In this document: positions 44,191-54,131 of the stretch, one piece after another
How the letters are laid out: each line of letters opens with the position of its first letter
Position numbering within the stretch: position 1 is the stretch's first letter
Source of the DNA: Deroplatys truncata
Taxonomy: Eukaryota; Arthropoda; Insecta; Mantodea; Mantidae
Assembly (NCBI GenBank): GCA_030765065.1
Contig: CM060987.1
Coordinates: forward strand, 76,995,833-77,059,832
Reading direction: 5' to 3'
DNA: 64,000 bases
Notes under the pieces: model-generated
Told to the model about the DNA's origin: nothing
What the model saw: only the letters and a program-made list of their open reading frames with translations
The model's database searches: none
Translations under genes and position numbers: made by a program

Positions 44191-45548
44191 TGAAACGGCA
44201 ACTCTAGGCCGAGCCCAAGAACTGTAATTACAGATAATTTATTAATTAACTTTTATCGATGTTAAATCGTACTATGTAAATATCATTTTCTCATACTGCT
44301 TGTATATTTTAAGAAGGGTGATTTAACATTATGTATCTATCTAGGTTACTAATATTAGTAGAGTTATAAATGGTTTAATGTAAATAATTTAAACGCTATG
44401 TTAAAATACTGTCCACGATGGAATGTTTTAGCTACAGGAATAGTGCTTTCGAAGGCAGAAAACCTAGTTTTATTACCTCTCTTCGGTCGCAGTGCTATTA
44501 TTCCTACAGCGAGGGTGTAGAGCCTTTGTCCCATTATTTGATAATTCGCCGTGACCAAGTGAGTGAGATGGACAACCTAACGGTAAATGTAGGAAAAGCC
44601 GCGATTTATATTAAATTTGGACCAATGAAATCCCTGGAAGTTTATTCGAAATAGTTAGACGCGTCGAGTCGCGCTAAAAGTGGACCAATAGGAAAGGAAG
44701 CAGCCTCAGAAGCCTGAGACTATAAATGGACCTGTTTGGGGAAAATTCGAGACAGTTTTGGTAATGTGTAGTCAGGGAGAGATGCTGCAGGATGTGTGAG
44801 ACATCGCGCCAAAAAGGGAATAAAGACAGTTTTATCATGGAATTTTAGCATTGCAGTGCGACAGTTTGTCATGTGTGGTCAGGGAGAGATGCTGCAGGAT
44901 GTGTGAGATATCGCGCCAAAAAGACAGTATTGTCAACAGTTTTATCATGGAATTTTAGCATTGCAGTGCGACAGTTTATGTCATGTGTGGTCAGGGAAAG
45001 ATGCTGCAGGATGTGTGAGACATCGCGCCAAAAAGGGAATAAAGACAGTGTTATCATGGAATTTTAGCATTGCAGTGCGACAGTTTTTGTCATGTGTGGT
45101 CAGGGAGAGATGCTACAGGATGTGTGAGATATCGCGCCAAAACAGGGAATCAAAATAGTTTTAGCAACACACCTAAGATCCGCTACTCTGAAAGCGACAA
45201 TAAGAATAGTTATATTTCGTGCCATATCCACGCCATAGTTTAACAGCGGTGGACAGTATTTTACAGCGGCAATACCAGTTTTGTATACTACGAGTGTTAA
45301 TTAAATAAAAAGAAACGGCAGTGTCATCTTTTCATAAACAAAGCAAGTCTATGTCTTCCTATATCACCACCCGAGATCTACGTTTTCCTTTACCGAGGAT
45401 AAGTCCATGCTCCCATATAGTTTAAGAAAAATTACTGCAGCTAGCCGAGGATAAATTGAAGAGAACCAACCCACTGAGAACTTCTGGAAGCAACGGGAGA
45501 AGCATCAAGGTAAGCCTAACAGCAACGGATGAGGAGGTGATCGCCGCA
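44191..45548 (+). repeat. 3' LTR
   Basis: Same length as the 5' LTR (1358 bp). By eye I find only two base substitutions (AATTTAAGCG/AATTTAAACG; CTGCAACTAG/CTGCAGCTAG) and two 2-base indels between the LTRs. Like the 5' LTR it has a TATA box (44721-44726) and four ~109-bp repeats (44773-45156). The open frames at 44364-45158 are by-products. Confidence 0.95.
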
Positions 45549-46972
45549 TAATGCAGAAAAAACCGACATGCTCATGGTGTATGGAGAGTGTAGCAAGAAT
45601 GCAGTTTGTTCCTGTACGGTGTATGCGGAAACGTATCCCAATAAACGTCAACCATCTCGGCAATTGTTTATCAACTCTTCAACTAATTACGTGAAAGCGG
45701 TACTGTAACACCTAGAAAACGTAACAGAAACAAACAAGTGACTGGAGAAGAGGCAGAAATTAATGTTTTGGCTGCCGTAGCAGTAGATCCGCAAATTAGT
45801 TCCCGCACAATCGCACGTGGAAGTGGCATAAGTCAGGCAAGTGTACTGCGCATTCTCCATCGACATAGGTTCCATCCCTATCACATCTCTCTCCATCAAG
45901 AGGTGCATGGAAACGATTTTGAGAATCGTGTTAACTTTTGTACATGGGCATTAAGACATGATACTCCAGATTCATCATGTATCTTGTTTAGTGATGAGGC
46001 AACATTTACTAATCATGGCCAGGTAAACCGCAGAAACATGCACTATTGGTCTGTTACCAATCCCCGTTGGCTTTGTCAAGTGGAACGTCAGCGTCCATGG
46101 AGTTTAAACGTGTGGTGTGGGATAGTGAACCATAGGTCCTTTGTTCATAGAAGGAACAATGAACTGGCACAAGTATCGCAGCCTCCTGACAGATCATCTG
46201 CCACAGATGCTAGAAGACGTTCCTTTGCAGACTAAGACGAATCTGTGGTACCAACCTGTTGACTGTCCAGCCATAGTGCACGAAGTACTACAGCTTGTCT
46301 TAACGGACTGTTTCCAAATCGTTGGACCGGACGAAGAGGACCTTACCTTGGCCGGCCCGTTCACCGGTATTGATCCCTTTAGACTTTTTTCTGTGGGGAA
46401 GGCTGAAAAACACTGTCTACAAGGATGTACCAACTACACCAGACGATATGAAACGACGTTGCTGCTCTGCTTGCTCTGAAATTTCCGCTGAAATGCTAGA
46501 ACGTGTGCAGCAGTCTTTCCATAGCAGACTTTAAGCGTATATTGAAACTGCCGGTGGTCATTCTGAACAAACCTTTGAAGGACTGTGTTCTCTTTACTTG
46601 TAAAAATTCAGAGAAATATTGTAATTCCCTTTTGTTTTTCTTTAGTTTGTGCTACCACAGGTTGTGCAAGTGTCGGTGCGTAAAAGTTTCAAAATAAGAT
46701 TTCTCGTAAACCACTTGCACTAGTATGTTGCAACAAATGCCACTGACATTCTAATTTACCCTACCGTTATTCTGCTGGTATAACTAGGCATTATTCCATT
46801 TAAAAATTGTATCTTTGCTCAAAAAATACACCTTCTTGGTATTATTAAAATCTGTTCATAGGCTAAAAGTACGAGTCCCTGACTGCCAATCAATGCTGTG
46901 AAAACTGCACATCAATACCACTTTCCATTTCCGAAATATTTACGGTGCTAGTTTTCGGTGATTCATCCTCTA

Positions 46973-47095
46973 TATACAACAGAATGTTAAATATAAGGGG
47001 AGGAGAAATAATAAGTAACTTCATTGTATTGTATACATTGTATCAATTGCATTTAAGTACTCGGTAGACAATAAATCATTCATTCATTATTACTG
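46973..47095 (+). repeat. Probable LINE 3' tail
   Basis: A sequence ending CAATAAATCATTCATTCATTATT, a short-repeat tail typical of LINE 3' ends. It lies immediately outside the right TA of the Tc1/mariner element. The LINE remnant at 38880-39615 is in the same orientation outside the left TA, so the two are probably one copy. Confidence 0.5.
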
Positions 47096-47199
47096 TATAC
47101 GGTACCACAGGTGGTGACTCAGGTGATATATAAAATGAAATAACTGATAAAAGAAATTCGGCAAGGAAACGTTCCAGGCCCAAGTTTAGGGTACCTGCC

Positions 47200-47335
47200 G
47201 GGCAATTTTTATTAATGCGGACTGATGAAAACTGGAGAAAACCACAGGAAGACTATGTTGACTCGATTTGAACCGCAGACCTCCCGAGCTTGAATCCTAC
47301 CTTAATGACCTAGCTACTCGTGTCAGTGTGGACTA
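47200..47335 (-). repeat. SINE-like piece
   Basis: Contains GATGAAAACTGGAGAAAACC and, on the minus strand, a B-box-like GCGGTTCAAATCGAG near 47262-47276. Confidence 0.4.
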
Positions 47336-47339
47336 AAAG

Positions 47340-48025
47340 AGGGAACGACACGCTGCTTTGGCTCAATGGCTAATTTTGTAAATTTGTACACATGATAATG
47401 CAGCTATCAGACATAACTTAGTGGTGGAGTTTAGAAGTTTATACCTGTGTTTACTCAATTCACCCTCCCTCTGCTTTCTCACGTTTGCTTTAATTTAATT
47501 GTTTGCTAATTCACAATTTCGTGAAGCTGGAAATGTATATAAACTGCTGCAGTTGTTTACTTAGAGCATGCAGCATTAGTGTTTATGCAAATGGATTAAT
47601 ATAAAAAATAAAGGATAAAGTACTATAAATAATATTTTCACGCACACATACTGTTTTGGAATAAAGGATACATTATTATGAGCTTTGCCCCAGAGCAATA
47701 GAGTGTCACATTCTTCTATAATTAATAGTTACACAATAAAAACAGCCGCTATAAAATTAACTCAGATAAAAATTGAATGTAATAGTTCTGAATAATTTCC
47801 ACACGACTGGTACATCAACTAAACAAACTGACTGCCACGCACTTCCTCTTCAGTTGAAACCTAATACACAGGATTACACACAGCGTCTCTTAATCCCCGT
47901 CCACTTCTTGAAGTCATATCTCGTCGGCGCGCATGTAAAGTTGGTTGTATGTTACAGGGATTTCAGCGGTTGTTGCTCTGTATATGCATGTATACGTAAG
48001 GTAAATATTATATTACAAATATAAA
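47340..48025. other. No feature recognised
   Basis: AT-rich. The frame at 47773-48024 shows no known domain. Confidence 0.4.
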
Positions 48026-48029
48026 ACTC

Positions 48030-48125
48030 TTAGGATGGGAGCATGATTCGAACTGGAAACCTCTTCGTTAAAAGGTCCTAACCAACCGTACACAAAGTAC
48101 AGCTGCGGCTATGTGGGTCAAAGCA
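48030..48125 (-). repeat. tRNA-like SINE head (Lys-like)
   Basis: The minus strand reads GGTTAGGACCTTTTAACGAAG and then a B-box-like CCAGTTCGAATCATG. The CTTTTAA anticodon-loop-like part resembles a lysine tRNA. Its arms do not pair well, so it is probably a SINE relic. Confidence 0.45.
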
Positions 48126-48129
48126 GATG

Positions 48130-49185
48130 AGCATAACGTAATCTTCAGATGCCTGATTCATTACGGAGGGAATGTACAACAACAACAGTAATAATAAATT
48201 TAGATTGTTATTTACAATATAAGTGTGTAACTAGCTACTACAAATACAGTAAATATGACTACTCCCGGGACCCTGATAGTAAGGCCAGACATATTTAAGA
48301 AGGATTCATAAAATGTCCCTTATATCTCGATTTATTTCATAAATGTTATTACCTGTTAGGTGAAAGCCATTGAAACAAAAACTAACAATGTAAAAAGTGT
48401 TATTACTGGACAGCAGCTCAAAAATATGCTAATATATTCTGAACTTCTGAATTTTCGTAATACAAACCAAACTAACGCAACAAATATATACAGAGCTTCA
48501 TAAACTCGTTTATTGCAGTGACATACCAATTAATTACACAATGACGAGAGGATATGTTACGAAGGATTTTTTAACTTTACAAGCTCGCTTATTATAGCGT
48601 CATAATAATTACAGTCGCCCATGACCTAAATTTACTTGAGATAACTGAATATTACATGTTGACTGGTAGCAGCGTCTTTGTAACTACGCTTACTCAACAA
48701 ACTCTTAGTCACACAACATATTCAGGAGTAAAAAGGAAGTCTAAACAACAATGCGTAGGAGTAGTGAATTACCAATTAATCAAAATAAGAAGCAAAAGGC
48801 ATGGCATCTAAGGCCCCGAAAATCTACCGCCTCCTGGAATTAGAGTTTGAGAATTATCTTTGGATAAGAGAGAGAGAGTTCCATTAAAATATAGAAATAA
48901 ATTTAGACCTTCGTTACCAAGGTCATCTTTCCTTTTGTTGTGCCCTTTAACCCTCTAATGCATAGCGTTGCCATTTGGCAACAAAGATCTTTAGGGAAAG
49001 TTTTAGAATATCTTAACCCTGCTTTTTTGTTAATTTCTGGTATACGAACCTTCAGCAATAATATTAAGCTATTTATAGATTTTTATATTGTAAAAATATT
49101 AAATTTTCCAATAAAACTACAATTTTTTTAATATGAACATGCAAAAATCCATGTGACTGGCGAAATGTAACCCCGTCAAAATCCA
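48130..49185. other. No feature recognised
   Basis: AT-rich sequence. A (GA)n stretch of five units lies near 48870. The open frame at 48940-49131 is unsupported. Confidence 0.45.
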
Positions 49186-49189
49186 AGCG

Positions 49190-49320
49190 TGCCATTACAC
49201 CGGTTATTTTACCTGGGCCCTCCCCGTCCATTACCACAAGAACATTTGACTGCAGCCGCTGGGACTTGAACTCGCGATGTTTGGCTTTGAATGGATGCCC
49301 AGTCCATCTTTTTTATATCG
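49190..49320 (-). repeat. SINE-like piece with B-box
   Basis: The minus strand carries GCGAGTTCAAGTCCCAG (near 49262-49278), a B-box, preceded by tRNA-like CTGGGCATCCATTCAAAGCC. Confidence 0.45.
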
Positions 49321-49439
49321 TTCTAACGATCACGACTATTCAAATCGCTTCAGTTGTGGTGACGGTGAAAGGGATATAAAAGCCGGTTTAGGATTTAGAG
49401 TAAAAGCGGCATATGTAGCACAATAAGTCGTGCATTAGA

Positions 49440-49570
49440 GCAAGGGTGGCGAGAACGACTTTCTTCCGCGAGTCACCAAATATGCAACACGCACTGCATT
49501 ACTAAGCAGCGGTTGCAAGAGGGAACGGCGCCTGCGAGTCACGTTTTCGCCACCTCCGCATTAGAGGATT
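49440..49570 (+). repeat. Dispersed repeat shared with 16145-16335
   Basis: GAGTCACCAAATATGCAACA with CGCACTGCAT, then GCGAGTCACGTTTTCGCCACCTCCGCA. The same block order occurs at 16200-16335. Confidence 0.6.
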
Positions 49571-49574
49571 AAAC

Positions 49575-50105
49575 CCTATCAGAAAAAAAACACTTTTGTT
49601 CGTAATTTGTCTCACCATTACAGAGCGTTTACAGGAGCAATGTCTTGATATCAACGGCACATCCATTAAGAATTTTGGGAAATAGGACGTCCTGCATTGC
49701 TGGGTAGCTTCGCAAACCAAGACAGCTGGCACTTAGATAAGCAAATAGGAGCAATACGCGGAGATGCTAGCGCATGCCTTATTGCTAGACCACGTGGTTC
49801 GTTCAGAATGGAACGATGTCGCAACACGCTGCAATATTTTCGAGGTTTCACCATGTACACCCTATGCCCCCCCAAAAAAGATTGAGCAGATTCTCGAAGC
49901 ATATATTTATCTAAGTTCATTTCCGCGGCCGGTTCACAATGGTGTCTCGGGACGCGTGGCTTTAACTTCGTTCTAATGTCATCTTTCATATAGAATCCCA
50001 GCCGAGCGATTATAGGCAGGTACGTAATAATGAGGCTTACCGAGGCTCGTGTCCCGAGTATAATTTTACTATTTTTTTTCAGAAAATCCCAATGTTTATT
50101 ACGCA
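49575..50105 (-). other. GC-richer block, unrecognised open frame
   Basis: Two overlapping minus-strand frames (49502-49732 and 49666-50106, the latter 146 codons) lie in sequence less AT-rich than its surroundings. I recognise no domain. The position directly downstream of a Tc1 remnant on the same strand suggests transposon-derived sequence, but nothing confirms it. Confidence 0.3.
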
Positions 50106-50107
50106 TA

Positions 50108-50480
50108 GTTAACTTGCAATTACTAAGGTTTCTTTCATTTTAAGGCGTTTATGGCCTAACATCAAATACTGAAATACCCTCATTTTCGTTTTCAAACTAA
50201 ATAAGAAATGTGTATGTATTATAGTCCTAAATGAAATAGGAAATGAAACATCCTGTATTTCATCCCGCAAAACCTCTCTTGTCTTGCGTTGTCTTGCAGG
50301 CCAATTTAACTCTAAAACTTTCTTCACCTCAGCTCACACATGTTCAATAGGATTCAAATCTGATGAGGAAGGTGGCCAGTCAATATCTCCCTTTTGAGAG
50401 AACCAATTTGAATTCTGCTGCCCATTCCATAGTGATGTCTGGTCCTTACAGACGGAACCACGGTGTTTTCGAGGGTATCT
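50108..50480 (-). pseudogene. Tc1-like transposase C-terminal remnant
   Basis: Minus-strand frames read NSNWFSQKGDIDWPPSSSD, then LNPIEHV-AEVKKVL, then RQRKTREVLRDEIQ. This is the Tc1 signature around the third catalytic residue (DWP--SPDLNPIENVWAEVKK), in which the Glu of 'NPIE' completes the DD34E triad. A stop after PIEHV and further changes inactivate it. The upstream part of the transposase is not clearly readable. Confidence 0.7.
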
Positions 50481-50744
50481 TTATACTGCTAAGTATATTT
50501 TAACGTGCGATCAAACTGCCACAATACACCTAGACCATCCCGTGACATTCCAACGCCAACACGACACAGATACACACTTTGACGATCCATTTATGCCACG
50601 TATTATGCGTCGTAACGCTTTCCTCTGGGGTTGTTGTAGACTGCTGCTTTCCCCATGCATGAATGTCTTAAAATTAATAGATACCTTGTGCATGGAAAAC
50701 ATACAGCATTGCCATATATTTAATAAACTAAAATTTAAACAATA

Positions 50745-50815
50745 AAATAAAATACGCCAAGTATTCGAACAGAGTTTGTTCCAATTACTAGACACGTGCT
50801 TTTCACCGCTCGGTT
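50745..50815 (-). repeat. tRNA-like sequence
   Basis: The minus strand has GGTAACCGAGCGGTGAAAAGC (A-box-like) and TGTTCGAATAC (B-box-like) at roughly tRNA spacing. It is probably a SINE head or tRNA pseudogene. Confidence 0.4.
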
Positions 50816-51293
50816 ACCATACATATAACCAAACAGAAAAGTATCTTCCTACTTATGGCATAGCTTTGAAATGAACATAGGGTGGTATTAAATCGTGTAT
50901 TGTGAACACAGCGTCAGCGAATGCTTCCGAAGGTTTGCGAATCGAACTCCCTCTCTGGCTATTGCTCATTTATTTTGTCTTAGGCTCTACCTATCCAAAG
51001 GCCAAGACATTCCTAAACTTAGGAGTCACATGAGTTATTATTATTACAAAAGCATATTTCAATGTCAAGAATATTCGAATGTTCGCTTTGAATATTAAGA
51101 AAAGCTTCGAGTAACTTCCTCAACATAACACCCACTGGCAGCATTGTTTTCTCTGAGATAACCCTCAGTTAAAGTCATACATCGCTTCATCTCATTACAT
51201 TTTTTTAGTAATCGTATGCTGATATGTGGGTGTTTCGTAGTAAGATTAATATTTGTTTGTGTGGTTTGTGAATGTATTATTTTTACAGTTTCG

Positions 51294-51325
51294 GTATTAA
51301 CCAGCCCCCACTTGCTGGTTAATAC
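51294..51325. other. Perfect hairpin, 12-bp arms
   Basis: GTATTAACCAGC, an 8-base loop CCCCACTT, then GCTGGTTAATAC, an exact inverted complement. No run of T follows and the purpose is unknown. A 104-codon minus-strand frame (51095-51409) overlaps it and is unrecognised. Confidence 0.7.
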
Positions 51326-51409
51326 TGACAGCAAATTGTTACACCTTACCTTGTATGTACTTGCAGTGGGTAAATGTAATAACGGGGTACGGCGCGTAGT
51401 ATATTGCAA

Positions 51410-52428
51410 TGATTTGAACTCCGATATCGGTTAGGTAGATAAATCTTTTTCAATATTTTAGTGCACGTCGGACAATTTGGTTACTGTTCCGATAATCTAC
51501 CACACTAAACGCAATTATCACTTGCTTCTATTGGCAAGAAGCTAAAAGTGTTATCTCGTTTATAACTCTTTTTCCGTTATATTATTAAAGAACCAGGATG
51601 AAGGTGTCCAGTTTAGATCTGCTCTCTAATGCCATGTGAAAACGCAAAGAAAGCAAAAAGTGCATTGCATTAACGTATTGTTCCCCCCCACACAATGGAT
51701 GTGTTTCTGAGTTTGCAAAAATCAAGGTTCTGACGTGCCTTAAAATCCAGAACGCTCTGTAGTTCTATGCCGGCATGTATGCCTCACGCTTTTAGTGGAA
51801 GAGATACTTAACAACCTGCCCGTTTCCCACATCCTCCATCAAGCGATCAAAGAGGGCGGCTGTCTCTTTGTTCACATCGGTTGCGTATGTATTGTTATAT
51901 AATCGAATTTATTAGGTGTACACTGTTGGTACTTATGGAAACAAGACGTCTTCCTGATATGAGTTAAATTGAGAATTGCTAATGAAAGGTGAATCGCGAT
52001 TTAAAGCTAGGCCACCTGTATGATTGAAAATGGCTATCTAGTTCTAGTTGTCTCGAATTTCGTATATGGGATACAATAAATTGTCCTTATGTTATAGGAG
52101 AAATTGTTAATGTTAACGGGTGTAGCTAACTATCTTGAAACAAAGAATTGTATTTTAAGTAGTGTGTGCTGAATGTTTGTGCGACACTTAGATGTTACGT
52201 CATTTTAGCTAGATTCAGATTTTAGAGCAAATATCTGTAGCACTTTACTTGAGGAGAAGGGAACATAGCTCAGACAAAGACCTTCAAGTTTCATGAAAAT
52301 TGAAAGCTATTTATAAGAATTACTAGTGTATAAAATGACATGAAACCATCTTACCACATCACTCGATCCCCCACGATTAAAGTACCAATCTTTATTTAAC
52401 CAAAATATTTTACAAGCTGTGCTGCACT
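51410..52428. other. No feature recognised
   Basis: AT-rich sequence leading to the tandem array; no repeat ends or coding motifs were seen. Confidence 0.45.
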
Positions 52429-52429
52429 G

Positions 52430-53640
52430 TGCGGAACTTATCATAGGATAGCTGGTCGATTGAAACAGTTGGCAGCGGAACTTATCATAGCATAGCTGGT
52501 CGATCAAACCACTGGCAGTGGAACCAATCGTACAATAGTTGGTCGATCAAAACCATTGGCAGCGGAACGAATCATAGGATAGCTGGTCGATCAAACCACT
52601 GGCAGTGGAACCAATCGTACAATAGTTGGTCGATCAAAACCATTGGCAGCGGAACTAAACGTAGGATAGCTGGTCGATCAAACCACTGGCAGTGGAACCA
52701 ATCGTACAATAGTTGGTCGATCAAAACCATTGGCAGCGGAACTAAACGTATGATAGCTGGTCGATCAAACCACTGGCAGTGGAACCAATCGTACAATAGT
52801 TGGTCGATCAAAACCATTGGCAGCGGAACGAATCATAGGATAGCTGGTCGATCAAACCACTGGCAGTGGAACCAATCGTACAATAGTTGGTCGATCAAAA
52901 CCATTGGCAGCGGAACTAAACGTAGGATAGCTGGTCGATCAAACCACTGGCAGTGGAACCAATCGTACAATAGTTGGTCGATCAAAACCATTGGCAGCGG
53001 AACGAATCATAGGATAGCTGGTCGATCAAACCACTGGCAGTGGAATCAATCGTACAATAGTTGGTCGATCAAAACCATTGGCAGCGGAACGAATCATAGG
53101 ATAGCTGGTCGATCAAACCACTGGCAGTGGAACCAATCGTACAATAGTTGCTCGATCAAAACCATTGGCAGCGGAACTAAACGTAGGATAGCTGGTCGAT
53201 CAAACCACTGGCAGTGGAACCAATCGTACAACAGTTTGTCGATCAAAACCATTGGCAGCGGAACGAATCATAGGATAGCTGGTCGATCAAACCACTGGCA
53301 GTGGAATCAATCGTACAATAGTTGGTCGATCAAAACCATTGGCAGCGGAACTAAACGTAGGATAGCCGGTCGTTCAAACCATTGGCAGCGGAACTAAACG
53401 TAGGATAGCTGGTCGTTCATACCATTGGCAGCGGAACTAATTGTAGGATAGCTGGTCGATCAAAAACATTGGCAGCGTACTAGTCGTAGGATAGCTGGTC
53501 GATCAAAAACATTGGCAGTGGAGCTAGTCGTAGGATAGCTGGTCGATCAAAAACATTGGCAGCGGAACTAATCGTAGGACAGCCGGTCAATCAAAACCAT
53601 TGACAGCGGAACTAATCATAGCACAGCTAGAGTACTTGGT
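52430..53640. repeat. 87-bp dimeric satellite (43/44-bp monomers)
   Basis: Alternating monomers: type 1 GGATAGCTGGTCGATCAAAC + CACTGGCAGTGGAACCAATC, and type 2 GTACAATAGTTGGTCGATCA + AAACCATTGGCAGCGGAAC, followed by either GAATCATA or TAAACGTA. The dimer spans 87 bases (29 codons). From about 53350 onward the alternation is lost and ~43-44-bp monomers follow one another. CCACTG/CAGTGG in type 1 forms an inverted repeat. Long open frames on both strands (52750-53397, 52572-52817) arise because 87 is divisible by three. Confidence 0.95.
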
Positions 53641-53644
53641 GCAT

Positions 53645-54129
53645 TCCGTCATCAGGTGTTGGGCCATCTGTGGAAGCTTTTCTGAGCAGCTGACGAGTGA
53701 TGATGCCGGTATATTCATTTTCTACATGTAAAATTGGAATCGGCTATGGAAAGAACAATTTTCCCACCCTAATTTCCCTTCTCGATTGCCTCTCTCCAGC
53801 TCTCAGGAGTACCTACAGCAAGCTTCAGTTTGTATATTAAGGCAGTACTCCTTTTTTGGAGGAATTTTTAATGGAATTGTCTTCGGGATTTCCGCTAAGC
53901 TGTTACTAGAACAAAACTTACTTGAGTGTTACCGTAGACCGCTGGGGGAAAATAAAGAGGTCAGGGCCAAAACCGTTGGCACCAAAGCATATTAGCTATA
54001 TTTTTGGCTCATATGAAAAACATCAAGCGTAAGTTTACTAGTGAAGATCGATAACCTAATGGAATAAAGTCAATGCAGATGCCTAGAAATATTGATCGCC
54101 AGGAATAAACTTCTAGTTATTGTTAAAAA
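53645..54129. other. No feature recognised
   Basis: Sequence between the satellite and the Tc1/mariner-type element. The 69-codon frame at 53786-53995 is unrecognised. Confidence 0.45.
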
Positions 54130-54131
54130 TA

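Larger units (their letters stand above)
40065..45548 (+). mobile_element. Non-autonomous LTR retrotransposon (Osvaldo-like lineage suggested)
   Basis: Complete by boundary criteria. Two TG...CA LTRs of 1358 bp each are flanked by a 4-bp duplication TAAT (40061-40064, 45549-45552), with a primer binding site three bases after the 5' LTR. The internal region of 2768 bp has one long intact ORF (41694-43148) and an integrase C-terminal fragment (43566-43775). No protease, reverse transcriptase or RNase H was seen. A tRNA-Lys-type primer site and LTRs over 1 kb are features I associate with the Osvaldo/Ulysses group of Metaviridae. That lineage is inference. Confidence 0.9.
40050..46534 (+). pseudogene. 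Tc1/mariner transposase, split by LTR element and decayed
   Basis: The start codon at 40050 begins MGFTN. The LTR element enters at 40065 (after Asn5), and the protein continues at 45553 with AEKTDMLMVYGEC, matching the usual N-terminus of this insect family (EEKVDMLLIYGEC-type). HTH motifs follow (GSGISQASVLRIL, HPYHISLHQEVHGNDF). The catalytic text FSDEATFTNHGQVNRRNMHYW (near 45988-46050) keeps the first Asp. A frameshift comes near 46140. The second catalytic motif is degraded (WYQPVDCPA), and SPVLIPLDFFLWG has lost the usual third-position Asp. PTTPDDMKRR near 46440 is close to the C-terminus. It was inactive before or independently of the insertion. Confidence 0.85.
39616..46970 (+). mobile_element. 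Tc1/mariner-type element interrupted by LTR element
   Basis: Inverted ends of about 300 bp: CAGGATGAATCACC on the left and GAGGATGAATCACC on the right (complement), with GCAAATATTTCGGAAATGGAAAGTG and GTGCAAGTGGTTTACGAGAAATC in both arms. TA duplications are at 39614-39615 and 46971-46972. Removing the 5484-bp LTR element and one 4-bp target copy leaves 1867 bp. The arms differ visibly at many sites and the transposase is broken, so this element is much older than the LTR element inside it. Confidence 0.9.

Noticed and set aside
49666-50106. 146-codon minus-strand frame
   Set aside because: No domain recognised. It is kept as an unexplained block, not as a gene.
52750-53397. 215-codon open frame of 29-residue repeats
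   Set aside because: It follows from the 87-bp satellite period being divisible by three. The opposite strand is also open, and there is no start context or domain.
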